Shown: positions 16,274 through 25,323 of the stretch, in pieces
How the letters are laid out: every line of letters starts with the position of its first letter
Position numbering within the stretch: the first letter of the stretch is position 1
Origin: Aestuariispira insulae
GTDB lineage: Bacteria; Pseudomonadota; Alphaproteobacteria; UBA8366; Aestuariispiraceae
Length of the DNA stretch: 64,000 bases
Direction: 5' to 3'
Assembly (NCBI RefSeq): GCF_003385955.1
Contig: NZ_QRDW01000010.1
Span: 62,001 to 126,000, forward strand
The notes under the pieces: generated by a model
Databases searched by the model: none
What the model was told of the DNA's origin: nothing
Seen by the model: only the letters and a program-made list of their open reading frames with translations
Translations under genes and position numbers: made by a program

Positions 16274-17485
16274 ATGACCCAAGACACATTCGCCCAGGCC
16301 CATATCGCCCGACATGCCAATGCCATGGCCACCCATGATGCTGTTTATCCAAAAGCCCTGCATCCCATCTTAGGCACCGGCGACTGCCAGCAGGCAGCTG
16401 AGGTGATCCGTCAATGGCCCGGTTATGCCCCGACCCCGCTCAGCAACCTTGATTCCCTCGCTGCCAAGGTCGGAGTCGGCCAAATTCTTTACAAGGATGA
16501 AGGTCCGCGCTTTGGCTTGGGCAGTTTCAAGGCGCTGGGCGGGGCCTATGCCGTCCTGCATCTGCTGCAACGGGAATTGGGCAAGCAACTTGGTCGGACC
16601 ATTGCCTTTTCAGAAATCATGGAGGGTACCCTCAAGGACGAATGCGCCCAAATCACCGTGGTTACTGCGACCGATGGCAATCATGGGCGCTCTGTTGCCT
16701 GGGGCGCGCAGAATTTCGGCTGTGGCTGCCGGATCTATATGCATGCCGGTGTCAGCCGGGGCCGGGCCGATGCCGTCGAGGCTTATGGTGCCGAGGTGAT
16801 CTGGGTCGATGGCAATTATGATGCGTCCGTCCGGGCCGCGGCGAATGATGCCGAAACCCATGGTTGGCACATCGTTTCCGATACGTCCTACGAAGGCTAT
16901 ATGGATTTGCCGCGCCAGGTGATGGCCGGATACACGGTTATGACTGGCGAAATCGCCGATCAGCTCCCCAATGGGCAAATCCCGACCCATGTTTTCCTGC
17001 AGGGCGGCGTAGGCGGCCTGGCCGGGGCGGTCTGTGCCCATTTCTGGCAGCTGTTCGGTGAACAACGGCCGCGCGTGATCATCGTTGAGCCGGAACAGGC
17101 CGATTGCCTGAAACAAAGCGCGATTGCTGGCGAGCCGACCCTGGTCGACATCCAGGAGGAAACCGTCATGGCCGGCCTGTCCTGTGGCGAAGTCAGCCTG
17201 CTGGGCTGGGAGATCCTGAAACGCGGTGCCGATGATTTCCTGACCATCCCAGACGGCCTGGTGCCGCCAGTCATGCGCCTGCTGGCCGATCATAGCATCA
17301 TTGCCGGCGAATCCGCTGTGGCCGGGCTTTCGGCCCTGTTGGGCTGCCTGAATAATGCTGAACTGGCGAAAGCCACTGGACTGGATGAGGATTCCCGTAT
17401 CCTATTGATCGGTACAGAAGGTGCGACCGATCCGGCCATTTATCGGGAATTGGTCGGCCGCGACCCGGAACAGATCGCCGCGTGA
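16274..17485 (+). CDS. Diaminopropionate ammonia-lyase
   Basis: 403 residues. Fold-type II PLP enzyme that converts 2,3-diaminopropionate to pyruvate and two ammonia. K86 in LGSFKALGG is the Schiff-base lysine. D134 in TATDGNHGR and D203 in SDTSYEGY align with the two aspartates that act on the two isomers in E. coli YgeX. QGGVGGLAGAV is the phosphate-binding glycine loop. Length fits the family (about 400). Second gene of the operon; 30-42 bases separate it from the M24 gene. Confidence 0.9.
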   Translation: MTQDTFAQAHIARHANAMATHDAVYPKALHPILGTGDCQQAAEVIRQWPGYAPTPLSNLDSLAAKVGVGQILYKDEGPRFGLGSFKALGGAYAVLHLLQRELGKQLGRTIAFSEIMEGTLKDECAQITVVTATDGNHGRSVAWGAQNFGCGCRIYMHAGVSRGRADAVEAYGAEVIWVDGNYDASVRAAANDAETHGWHIVSDTSYEGYMDLPRQVMAGYTVMTGEIADQLPNGQIPTHVFLQGGVGGLAGAVCAHFWQLFGEQRPRVIIVEPEQADCLKQSAIAGEPTLVDIQEETVMAGLSCGEVSLLGWEILKRGADDFLTIPDGLVPPVMRLLADHSIIAGESAVAGLSALLGCLNNAELAKATGLDEDSRILLIGTEGATDPAIYRELVGRDPEQIAA

Positions 17486-17515
17486 ACCCGCTTTAAAAAC
17501 CCTGGCTTAAGAAAG

Positions 17516-18709
17516 TTGTCGACGACGATGATGCAGCCCCCCCGGCGCGGTTTTGATATCGTGGAATATGAATTGCGCGTGGCGCGCGCACAAAAGGCCA
17601 TGCATGCGGAACAGCTGGATGGCCTGCTGCTGACGACCGAGGCAGAGGTTCGGTATTTTTCCGGTTTTCAAACCCAGTTCTGGGAAAGCCCGACAAGACC
17701 CTGGTTTCTCATTCTGCCGGCAAAGGGTGAACCGATCGCGGTCATCCCCGGCATTGGCGAGGCCGGCATGCGCGGGACCTGGATCCGGGATATCCGGTGC
17801 TGGCCCGCGCCCCGTCCGGAAGATGACGGGGTCAGCCTGCTGGCAGACGGCCTCAACAGCCTGCCAAGACGGTTTGGCCGGATTGGTCTGCCCATGGGGC
17901 ATGAAAGCCTGCTGCGCATGCCGCTGGCCGATTTTCGAAAACTGGAACGGGGTATTGCCGGCTATGAACTGATTGATGCAGCCCCGTTGATGCATGCGCT
18001 GCGCTTTGTGAAGTCTGCTGCAGAAATCAACAAGATCGAATATGCCTGCCAGGTGACATCCAAGGCATTTGAAGCCTTGCCGGAAAAACTGGCCATCGGC
18101 ATGACCGAGCGGGAGGCCTGCCAAGCCCTGCGCATGGATCTTCTGAAGCTGGGCGCAGATCATTCGCCCTACCTGATCGCCGGCTCCGGCTCGATGAGCT
18201 ATGGCGATATCATCATGGGACCAACCGACCGGGTGCTGGAAGATGGTGATGTCCTGATCATCGATACCGGTACAGTCTATGACGGATATTTTTGCGATTT
18301 TGACCGAAATCTCGCTTTTGGCACGCCGGCGGATGAAACGCTCGCCGCCCATGAATGTGTCCACCGCGCAACCGACGCCGGTTTTGCCGCAGCCAGACCC
18401 GGCGCGACCATGGCGGACTTGTTCAACGCCATGTGGCAGGTCCTGGAAGCCGGCGGCGCGTTGGGCAATAATGTCGGGCGCATGGGCCATGGACTTGGCA
18501 TGCAGCTGACTGAAGGCCCGTCCGTCACCCCGCATGACCAGACCGTGCTGGAAGTAGGATGCGTGGTCACACTAGAACCCGGCATGTGTTTTGCTCCCGG
18601 TTGCGAAATGGTGCATGAAGAGAATATTGTGATCACCGAAAACGGCGCGCGCTGGCTTTCCAACCGTGCACCGGTGGAAATGCCGCGCATTATCAGGAAA
18701 CAATCATGA
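17516..18709 (+). CDS. M24 family hydrolase (prolidase/ectoine-hydrolase-like)
   Basis: 397 residues from a TTG at 17516; ATGs at 17528 and 17531 are alternatives and neither start has a clear ribosome binding site. Creatinase-type N-terminal domain, then a pita-bread catalytic domain with the five metal ligands visible: two Asp in IIDTGTVYDGYFCDFDR, His in GHGLGMQ, Glu in TLEPGM and Glu in MVHEEN. The family includes Xaa-Pro peptidases, creatinase and the ectoine hydrolase DoeA/EutD. In this operon a role in opening or cleaving a small amide is more likely than peptide digestion (inference). Its stop overlaps the next start. Confidence 0.85.
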   Translation: MSTTMMQPPRRGFDIVEYELRVARAQKAMHAEQLDGLLLTTEAEVRYFSGFQTQFWESPTRPWFLILPAKGEPIAVIPGIGEAGMRGTWIRDIRCWPAPRPEDDGVSLLADGLNSLPRRFGRIGLPMGHESLLRMPLADFRKLERGIAGYELIDAAPLMHALRFVKSAAEINKIEYACQVTSKAFEALPEKLAIGMTEREACQALRMDLLKLGADHSPYLIAGSGSMSYGDIIMGPTDRVLEDGDVLIIDTGTVYDGYFCDFDRNLAFGTPADETLAAHECVHRATDAGFAAARPGATMADLFNAMWQVLEAGGALGNNVGRMGHGLGMQLTEGPSVTPHDQTVLEVGCVVTLEPGMCFAPGCEMVHEENIVITENGARWLSNRAPVEMPRIIRKQS

Positions 18710-19476
18710 CCTCTGTCCCCTATCAGCGATTGGAGCTCTCTCTTGAGCTGGACCACCGCGCCCCGCGTGGCCGGATCGGTTTGGTGGCACTGGGTACCGA
18801 TTTCACCGCCGAGGATGAGTTGCGCCAGATGCTGCCGGACGGCACAGCGCTCTTTACCAACCGGGTGGAAAACGCCAATCCGCTGACCCTTGACAATCTG
18901 CGCAGGATGGAAGCCGATCTGACACGGGCCGCTGCCGGAATCCTGCCCGGACGTGGCATCGATGTAGCGATATTTGCCTGCACATCCGGTTCCGCCGCCA
19001 TCGGCGATGAAATCGTCGAGCAGCGGGTCCAGGCCGCCTGGCCCGGCATACCGGTCACCAATCCTTTGCGCGCTGCGGCCGCTGCAATGAAATCGCTCGG
19101 CCGCAAGCGCCTTTCCGTACTCACCCCCTATATCGAAGAAGTCAGCAATAAACTAGCCAAGGAGTTTTCAAGGCGCGATCTGATTTTGACCAGCCTGTTC
19201 GGCCTCGACATGCTGGATGATATTGATATCGCCATGCTGCCATTTGACACGATCCGCGAAGCCGCCCGAAGGAGTGTAACAGGAGATGAGGAAGCGCTTT
19301 TCATTTCCTGTACCGCCACCCGCGCCGCCCAAATTGTGGCGGAACTGGAACAGGAACTGGGCCTGCCTGTCTTGACCAGCAATCAGGTGATGACCTGGCA
19401 TGCCCTGCGCCTGATCGGGATCGAGGATGCAATCGAAGGGTTTGGTGAGATATTCCGGACGGACCTGACCGGGTAG
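18706..19476 (+). CDS. Asp/Glu racemase superfamily protein (EutA/maleate isomerase-like)
   Basis: 256 residues; ATGA overlap with the M24 gene. Two cysteines in the twin half-sites, C92 in FACTSGS and C202 in ISCTATR, are the catalytic pair of maleate cis-trans isomerase, arylmalonate decarboxylase and EutA of ectoine utilisation. EutA has no firmly established reaction but is a marker of ectoine-type operons next to an M24 hydrolase. Last gene of the operon; it converges with the SDR gene seven bases on. Confidence 0.83.
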   Translation: MTSVPYQRLELSLELDHRAPRGRIGLVALGTDFTAEDELRQMLPDGTALFTNRVENANPLTLDNLRRMEADLTRAAAGILPGRGIDVAIFACTSGSAAIGDEIVEQRVQAAWPGIPVTNPLRAAAAAMKSLGRKRLSVLTPYIEEVSNKLAKEFSRRDLILTSLFGLDMLDDIDIAMLPFDTIREAARRSVTGDEEALFISCTATRAAQIVAELEQELGLPVLTSNQVMTWHALRLIGIEDAIEGFGEIFRTDLTG

Positions 19477-19483
19477 GCTTTCC

Positions 19484-20236
19484 CTAAACCGCGGTCCAGC
19501 CACCGTCAACGGGCAGAGCCACGCCATTGACATAGGCCGCCGCATCGCTGGCCAGGAACACCACTGGCCCAGCCACATCATTGGGATTGCCCATACGCCG
19601 CATGGGCGTGCGTTCCGCGTATTGGGCGATGAAATTTTCTGGCTGGCCATCCTCGATACCGCCCGGACAAACCGTATTCACCCGGACCCCTTTTGGCCCG
19701 TACCAGGCGGCCAGATAACGGCCATAATTAATTAGCCCGCCTTTAATCGCGGAATAGACAGGCGGAGACAACGGCATTTCCAACCCGTCATAGACTCGCA
19801 AATCCGGCCCCCGTAGGCCGTAAATTGATGCAAGATTAATGATTGAGCCATGGCCACGCGCGCCCATGCGCGTCGCCACCTTGGCCGAGAGCAGACAGGC
19901 CGCGTTCATCTGCAGATCCACATTCTTGCACCAATCCGCCTCATCCAAATCATCCTGCTGGTTCGTGCCGAATTCGGTTGTTCGCGGATAGGCCGCATTC
20001 ACCCAGACATCCGCATGCCCATGCATGTTTTCCAGTGTCTCCAGGCGGCCTTCCAGATTGATCATGTCGGCGGCATCAAACACAGATTGCCGCACCCGGG
20101 CATCCATGCCGTGTTGTTCCACCAGATCCAGGGAAAAGACAGAGGCCCCCGCATCCGCAAGGGCCGAACAGATCGCACGCCCGATCAATCCATTGCCGCC
20201 GGTCACATAAGCGGTCTTGCGATCAAGCTGGAACAT
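19484..20236 (-). CDS. SDR oxidoreductase, PtmA-like
   Basis: 250 residues. Classical short-chain dehydrogenase: VTGGNGLIG cofactor loop (11-19), NAA strand, catalytic Ser in NLASIYG and the Tyr-x3-Lys pair in VYSAIKGG, ending in VDGGWTAV. The segments around ASIYGLRGPD, YLAAWYG and CPGGIEDGQPENF resemble the flagellin-modification oxidoreductase PtmA, which helps make glucosamine phosphate precursors for legionaminic acid in Campylobacter (family knowledge). It lies between the catabolic operon and the divergent LegB-like gene. Confidence 0.78.
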   Translation of the reverse strand: MFQLDRKTAYVTGGNGLIGRAICSALADAGASVFSLDLVEQHGMDARVRQSVFDAADMINLEGRLETLENMHGHADVWVNAAYPRTTEFGTNQQDDLDEADWCKNVDLQMNAACLLSAKVATRMGARGHGSIINLASIYGLRGPDLRVYDGLEMPLSPPVYSAIKGGLINYGRYLAAWYGPKGVRVNTVCPGGIEDGQPENFIAQYAERTPMRRMGNPNDVAGPVVFLASDAAAYVNGVALPVDGGWTAV

Positions 20237-20395
20237 ATGCTTTCTCCAAAGCAGGAAACTCGCGAAATCAATATCTTGAGATGATGAGTCTGCCTGCGGG
20301 TTCTGGCCCCGTCAAGAAAGCAAAGCTTGGTAACCCGGCTATTTGACCGTTATAGTCTTGGGAAAGGAATCGCTGAGTGGAATTGAGATATCATC

Positions 20396-21412
20396 GTGAA
20401 TAACAAGGCTTTACAGGGCAAGAGGGTTTTCGTGACCGGTGCAGACGGTTTTATCGGGTCGCACCTGACGGAGCATCTTGTCAGGGCGGGCGCAGATGTC
20501 ACGGCTTTGGCGGCCTATAATTCCTTCGATGCCAATGGCTGGCTGGACGATCTTGAACCGGACATCCGTGATCAGGTCCGCATCATCCGGGGCGATGTGC
20601 GGGACGCGGCCTTCACCATGCGCGAAATCCGGGGCCAGGACATGGTTTTCCACCTGGCCGCCCTCATCGCGATCCCCCATTCCTATGTGGCGGCGCAGTC
20701 TTATGTGGATGTGAATGTCACCGGCACGCTGAACATCCTGGAAGCAGCCCGCACGGCCAACTGCGAGAGGGTCATCCATACCTCCACCAGCGAGGTTTAC
20801 GGCACCGCCCAATTCACCCCGATCACCGAACAGCACCCGCTTCAGGGGCAATCGCCCTATGCCGCCAGCAAGATCGGCGCGGACATGATGGCGGAAGCCT
20901 ATGCGCGATCCCACGGGCTGCCGGTCATGATTTTACGCCCCTTCAACACCTATGGCCCGCGCCAGTCGGAACGCGCGGTCATCCCAACCGTCATCCGCCA
21001 GGCCCTGGACCCGGCCTGTGATGAAATCCGCCTGGGCTCGCTCGATCCCAAACGGGATTTCAACTTTGTCGGCGACACAGCGCAGGCATTCCTGGCCATG
21101 GCGGTCACGGACGGGCTTGAAACCGGCAGCCCCTATAACACCGGCACCGGGGTCGCGGTATCGATTGCGGAGATTGTGGCAGAAATCAAATCGACCACCG
21201 GCAGCACCAAACCGGTGGTGACGGAAGATGCCCGCAAGCGCCCGGAGAATTCCGAAGTCGGGCTTTTGCTGGCGGATAATGGCCGCCTTCGCGACACAAC
21301 CGACTGGCAGCCCGAGACGGATCTTGCCGACGGGCTTGCCAAGACTGTTTCCTGGTGGCAGCGTCGCCTACAGGCGGGCCTGGTACGCCCGGACCGGGGC
21401 TACGCCACCTGA
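20396..21412 (+). CDS. legB: Nucleotide-sugar 4,6-dehydratase, LegB-like
   Basis: 338 residues from a GTG at 20396. Extended SDR: VTGADGFIGSH (14-24), HLAALIAIPHSY, catalytic TSTSEVYGTA with the following YAASKIGAD (Tyr-x3-Lys), RPFNTYGPRQS. These stretches match the LegB branch of NAD-dependent sugar dehydratases, which turn a GDP- or UDP-GlcNAc into the 4-keto-6-deoxy sugar used by the LegC aminotransferase. The putative LegC is 8 kb away on the same strand. Followed after 36 bases by a hydroxyacid dehydrogenase gene. Confidence 0.8.
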   Translation: MNNKALQGKRVFVTGADGFIGSHLTEHLVRAGADVTALAAYNSFDANGWLDDLEPDIRDQVRIIRGDVRDAAFTMREIRGQDMVFHLAALIAIPHSYVAAQSYVDVNVTGTLNILEAARTANCERVIHTSTSEVYGTAQFTPITEQHPLQGQSPYAASKIGADMMAEAYARSHGLPVMILRPFNTYGPRQSERAVIPTVIRQALDPACDEIRLGSLDPKRDFNFVGDTAQAFLAMAVTDGLETGSPYNTGTGVAVSIAEIVAEIKSTTGSTKPVVTEDARKRPENSEVGLLLADNGRLRDTTDWQPETDLADGLAKTVSWWQRRLQAGLVRPDRGYAT

Positions 21413-21448
21413 ACTTAAACTCACCCGATTCCCAGTGGGAGACAATCC

Positions 21449-22384
21449 ATGGCGGTTTTGCTGTGCAGCCGATCCGAATCCGCTCAAGAATGGGCCAAAG
21501 CCTTTGCAGCATTGAACGCTTTTGAGCTTCGGGTCTGGCCCAATGCCGGGGATCTGTCCGAGATTGACTATGCCATTGCCGCCCATCCGGAAGAAGGCGT
21601 GCTGGCGCAATGCTCGAACCTGAAGGCGATCCATTCCCTGTGGGCCGGAATCGAACATCTGACCAATGATCCCAGCCTGCCCAAGAATGTGCCGATCATT
21701 CGCATGATCGACCCGGGCCTGACCCAGGGTATGGTGGAATATGTCTTTGGCCATGTGATGCGCTATCACCTGCTGACCCATATTTTCCAGGCGGGCCAGG
21801 CACGCCATGACTGGGCCCCGATGGATCCGCCGCTGGCGCAGGAACGCACCATCGGCATGCTGGGCCTTGGGGTTCTGGGCGGCACGATTGCTGGGAAGCT
21901 TTCTGATTTCGGCTTCAACATGCTGGGCTGGAGTCGCTCGCCCAAGGAAATCAAAGGCGTTGACTGCCTGCACGGTGAAAACGGGCTGATCGAACTGCTT
22001 TCCCGATCCAGCATCCTGATCAATCTGTTGCCCAACACACCCGCCACCACAAAATTGTTAAACGCGGAAAACCTGGCCCAACTGCCAACGGGTGCCTGCA
22101 TCGTCAATGCCGGACGCGGCCAGTTGATCGATGATGATGCCTTGTTGGCAGCCCTGGATACGGGCCAGATCGGCGGTGCCAGCCTAGATGTTTTTTGGGA
22201 GGAACCGCTGCCCAAAGACCATCCCTATTGGTCCCATGACAAGGTCCTGGTCACCCCACATATCGCCAGTGTCACCCGGATTTCCACCGGTGCCGCCACT
22301 GTGGTGAAGAACCTGCGCCATCTAATGGCAGGTGGCGCGATTGATGTGATTGACGGCGTGATGGACCCCGGGGCGGGTTATTAA
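21449..22384 (+). CDS. D-2-hydroxyacid dehydrogenase (GhrA-like)
   Basis: 311 residues. NAD(P)-dependent reductase of the glyoxylate/hydroxypyruvate reductase A type: GMLGLGVLGG cofactor loop, catalytic Arg in NAGRGQLIDDD, Glu in FWEEPLPKDHPYW and His in TPHIASVT. The DxDxxWxxAGxE-like start (IHSLWAGIEHL) is the GhrA form. It would reduce glyoxylate or hydroxypyruvate in the cytosol. Follows the legB-like gene by 36 bases and may share its transcript, but a metabolic link is not evident. Confidence 0.86.
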   Translation: MAVLLCSRSESAQEWAKAFAALNAFELRVWPNAGDLSEIDYAIAAHPEEGVLAQCSNLKAIHSLWAGIEHLTNDPSLPKNVPIIRMIDPGLTQGMVEYVFGHVMRYHLLTHIFQAGQARHDWAPMDPPLAQERTIGMLGLGVLGGTIAGKLSDFGFNMLGWSRSPKEIKGVDCLHGENGLIELLSRSSILINLLPNTPATTKLLNAENLAQLPTGACIVNAGRGQLIDDDALLAALDTGQIGGASLDVFWEEPLPKDHPYWSHDKVLVTPHIASVTRISTGAATVVKNLRHLMAGGAIDVIDGVMDPGAGY

Positions 22385-22448
22385 TCGCCCAAATTGCAGA
22401 ACAACTGTATTATTTTCAGTAAAACTGGGGCGCAAAGGCCACGCCGGA

Positions 22449-22646
22449 TCACGCCAGAATATTGACGATCTGGCCGCGGCCGGAGGAATTCAGCGGCTGG
22501 GCGATGCCGCCCGCCTCACCACCAGCGACATTTTCGACAAGCTCGACCGCCTGGGCACTCTGGTCCAGGGAGGTTTTCAAACTCTTCAGGGCAAATTGCT
22601 GCCTTGTTTGAAGATTGTTTAAGGCGACGGCGCCGGTCGCATCCAT
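22449..22646 (-). CDS. YjfB-like putative motility protein
   Basis: 65 residues. The pattern MDATGAVALNN-QTRQQ-ALKSLK-LDQSAQAVELVENV resembles the small YjfB family, annotated as putative motility proteins because of occurrence with flagellar genes. AGAGGA lies 10-15 bases upstream of the ATG. No membrane segment or signal. Next to sugar genes of the flagellin-modification type, so a flagellar context is plausible. Assignment is by eye on a short protein. Confidence 0.6.
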   Translation of the reverse strand: MDATGAVALNNLQTRQQFALKSLKTSLDQSAQAVELVENVAGGEAGGIAQPLNSSGRGQIVNILA

Positions 22647-22747
22647 GGTTTTAAATCCTCTTTGGCGCCGGAGGCCTTCTTGGTCCGGCGGGCCAGTCTT
22701 GCTCGTTCTATGCCGATAATTAAGCGCAATCTTATCACAGAGTCATC

Positions 22748-22784
22748 CAAAAAAGAATAACGGCAGCGGGAAAACCCGCTGCCG
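22748..22784 (-). terminator. Intrinsic terminator after cyclophilin gene
   Basis: CGGCAGCGGG (22761-22770), loop AAAA, CCCGCTGCCG (22775-22784): a perfect 10-base stem. On the minus strand it is followed by TTATTCTTTTTTGG. It lies 31 bases beyond the cyclophilin stop codon. Confidence 0.9.
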
Positions 22785-22815
22785 CTAACCGTTTAAAGCG
22801 TTTCAGGCGCTTGGA

Positions 22816-23379
22816 TCAGCCTTCGACGTCGGCCGCCACTTTCATGGAAACAATCTGGTCCGGGTCGGTCACGGAACCGTTCTGACCAGCGCCTTTCTTG
22901 ATCATGTCGACATATTCCATGCCGGAAACCACCTGGCCCCACACGGTATATTGACGGTCAAGCCAGGGGGCGTCGGCAAAGACGATGAAGAACTGGGAAT
23001 TGGCGCTGTCAGGATGACCGGAACGGGCCATGGAAAGCGTGCCGCGCACATGTTTCTCAGCGGAAAATTCCGCTTTCAGGTCCGGTTTGTCGGAACCGCC
23101 CATGCCAGTGCCGGTCGGGTCACCGCCCTGTGCCATGAAACCGTCAATCACCCGGTGGAAGACGATACCGTCATAAAATCCTTCGCGCGCCAGTTCCTTG
23201 ATCCGGGCAACATGGTTCGGGGCCAGGTCCGGACGCAACTCGATAACCACACGGCCATCTTTCAGCTCAAGATAAAGGGTGTTTTCAAGATCAGCCGCTT
23301 CGGCAGCGCCGCCAGCGGACAGGGTCAGGCCCACCGCCAGGGCGGCAGAACGCATGAAACGGGAGGAAAACAGGGACAT
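22816..23379 (-). CDS. Periplasmic peptidyl-prolyl cis-trans isomerase (cyclophilin)
   Basis: 187 residues with a Sec signal peptide (about 1-28, cleavage after AEA), so the product is exported. Cyclophilin core: FHRVIDGFMAQGGDPTGTGMGG carries the catalytic Arg of the FHR motif, then SMAR, NSQFFI and the WGQVVSGM region. It catalyses proline isomerisation during folding of envelope proteins, as PpiA does. A perfect terminator follows. The neighbouring exonuclease gene is divergent. Confidence 0.92.
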   Translation of the reverse strand: MSLFSSRFMRSAALAVGLTLSAGGAAEAADLENTLYLELKDGRVVIELRPDLAPNHVARIKELAREGFYDGIVFHRVIDGFMAQGGDPTGTGMGGSDKPDLKAEFSAEKHVRGTLSMARSGHPDSANSQFFIVFADAPWLDRQYTVWGQVVSGMEYVDMIKKGAGQNGSVTDPDQIVSMKVAADVEG

Positions 23380-23568
23380 GGATGATCCTTTCTCAAATCG
23401 ACAAAACGGCCCTCTCCATCAGGGCCGCGCAATCCCGGTGCGGAAGTCCGCATCGCGCGCAGCCTAGGGGCAGCCCCCGGAATTGGCAATCCTGAAGATT
23501 GCGGCAATCCGGTGGCATGACCTGATCAATGATTGCGCCACCGCCCCGACTCAGGGTTAGATCCAGCC

Positions 23569-24399
23569 ATGCTTGACCAAATTTTCGTCTTTGACATTGA
23601 AACCGTCCCCGATACCGATGCGGTGCCTAACCTGACCGGCTTTTCCGATCCGGACATTGCGGCCAGGCGCGAAGAGCTGGAGCGCTATCACCTGGAAATC
23701 ACCGGCGGCAAGAACGCCTTTCCCCGACAATGTTTCCATAAGGTAGTGGCAATCAGCTTCCTGCGCGCGCGCATCCTGCGCGATGGCGGCTATGAATCCT
23801 ACCAGATCGAGGAAATTCGGTCCGGCGGCACGCTGGCATCGGACGAAGAGGAGTTGGTTAAAGGATTTTTCCAATATTGCGGGCGGCATCTGCCCAGATT
23901 GATCAGCTATAACGGCCGCGGCTTTGACCTGCCGGTGCTGAAATACCGGGCGATGAAATACGGCATCTCCGGAGAGTGGCTGCACAAAGGCGTCAATAAA
24001 TGGGAGAACTATACCCAGCGCTATGCCAAGGACTGGCATTGTGATCTGATTGAGGTTTTGTCCGATTATGGCGCTTCGGCCAAGGCGCGCCTGAACGAGA
24101 TCTGCGCCTCTGTCGGGCTGCCGGGCAAGACCGGCACCGATGGCGGCGATGTAATGGCGCTCTATGATGCGGGCAATATCCAGGAAATCCGGGATTATTG
24201 CGAAACCGATGTTTTGAACACCTTCCTGCTCTATTTGCGCTATGCGCTGCATGCGGGAATCACCGATTTTGACGGCTATAACCACAGCCGGTTGCTGCTG
24301 TTGGGCGATGTGGAAGAACGGGCGGAGGAAAATGAGGCCTATAAGGCATTTCATGAGGCCTGGCGTGACGCTTCCGGCGGCAGTTTTTCAGCCCTTTAA
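23569..24399 (+). CDS. Predicted 3'-5' exonuclease, PolB-like (DnaQ superfamily)
   Basis: 276 residues from the ATG at 23569; the frame extends upstream only to a TTG. The DEDD motifs are in order: ExoI FDIETVPD near residue 7, ExoII in SYNGRGFDLPVL near 125 and ExoIII in YCETDVLNT near 218 (Tyr-x3-Asp). This is the DNA_pol_B_exo2 family, related to the proofreading domain of B-family polymerases but without a polymerase domain. The insert KWENYTQRY is typical of it. Converges with a LysR gene, overlapping its end by 12 bases. Confidence 0.85.
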   Translation: MLDQIFVFDIETVPDTDAVPNLTGFSDPDIAARREELERYHLEITGGKNAFPRQCFHKVVAISFLRARILRDGGYESYQIEEIRSGGTLASDEEELVKGFFQYCGRHLPRLISYNGRGFDLPVLKYRAMKYGISGEWLHKGVNKWENYTQRYAKDWHCDLIEVLSDYGASAKARLNEICASVGLPGKTGTDGGDVMALYDAGNIQEIRDYCETDVLNTFLLYLRYALHAGITDFDGYNHSRLLLLGDVEERAEENEAYKAFHEAWRDASGGSFSAL

Positions 24400-25323
24400 G
24401 ACCGTCTTGCCCATCAGGATCGTTTGCAGACGCACCAGATCGTGATCCTCCGGGCTGTCTCCTGCGGATACCAGGAAATAACCGCGTTCCGTCTCGACCG
24501 ATTGCCGGCCGATCCGGACCAACTGCCCGTTTTCCAAATAGCGATCCACCATATTGGACCAGCCGAGCGCCACTCCGCGCCCTTCCATCGCCGCCTGCAA
24601 AAGAAAGGGATATTGCAGATAAAGTTCCGACCGGCTGACCCGTTTGCCCGGCGGTAACGGTCTTGCCCCCGCCTGCTCCAGCCAGCTTTCCCAGACCAGC
24701 CAGCCGCGCTGGCCCGCATCCAGATGCAACAGCGGATAATCCGCCAGATCACGCCAAGCCTGCGGATCTTTCAAACCCGGATGGCGGCTCAGAAATTCAG
24801 GCGCACAAACCGGAAAGACATTTTCCCGAAACAGGCTGACCGCCGCCCGGCCCGGCCATTGCCCTGTTCCATAGCGAATGGAGTAATCCGCGTCCGACCG
24901 TTCCAGATCCGCATAGGAATCGGTGGTGATCAATCGCACCTCATGCGCAGGGAACGCCTCCTGGATGGCCGCGAAATAGGGCATTAAATAGAGATGCGCC
25001 AGGCCATAGGAACAGCCGATTGTTAGTGTCCGGATCTGATAGGGCGATCGGCGGATTTCCTGAAAAACCGACTGGATATGCCCCAGGCCCAAGGCAACCG
25101 CCTCATGCAGGGCACACCCCTCCGGGCTCAATACGATCCTGTTATGGTGGCGATCAAACAGCGCCACTCCCAGATGATCCTCCAGATTAGCGATATGGCG
25201 GCTGACCGCCGGCTGGGATGTTCCCAGTTCCTCCGCCGCACGGGTAAAACTGCCGGTGCGCCCCGCACATTCAAAAACGGCAAGCGCATTCATCAATGGT
25301 TGGATTTCCCTAAGCAGCTTCAT
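24388..25323 (-). CDS. LysR family regulator, GcvA-like
   Basis: 311 residues. Winged helix-turn-helix at 14-72 (RTGSFTRAAEELGTSQPAVSRHIANLE) and a binding-protein-like effector domain with FPAHEVRLITTDSY and DYSIRYG, characteristic of the GcvA group. It is divergent from the solute-binding protein gene at 25458 (134 bases between), which it may control. A second GcvA-like regulator lies just beyond that gene. Confidence 0.9.
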   Translation of the reverse strand: MKLLREIQPLMNALAVFECAGRTGSFTRAAEELGTSQPAVSRHIANLEDHLGVALFDRHHNRIVLSPEGCALHEAVALGLGHIQSVFQEIRRSPYQIRTLTIGCSYGLAHLYLMPYFAAIQEAFPAHEVRLITTDSYADLERSDADYSIRYGTGQWPGRAAVSLFRENVFPVCAPEFLSRHPGLKDPQAWRDLADYPLLHLDAGQRGWLVWESWLEQAGARPLPPGKRVSRSELYLQYPFLLQAAMEGRGVALGWSNMVDRYLENGQLVRIGRQSVETERGYFLVSAGDSPEDHDLVRLQTILMGKTVLKG

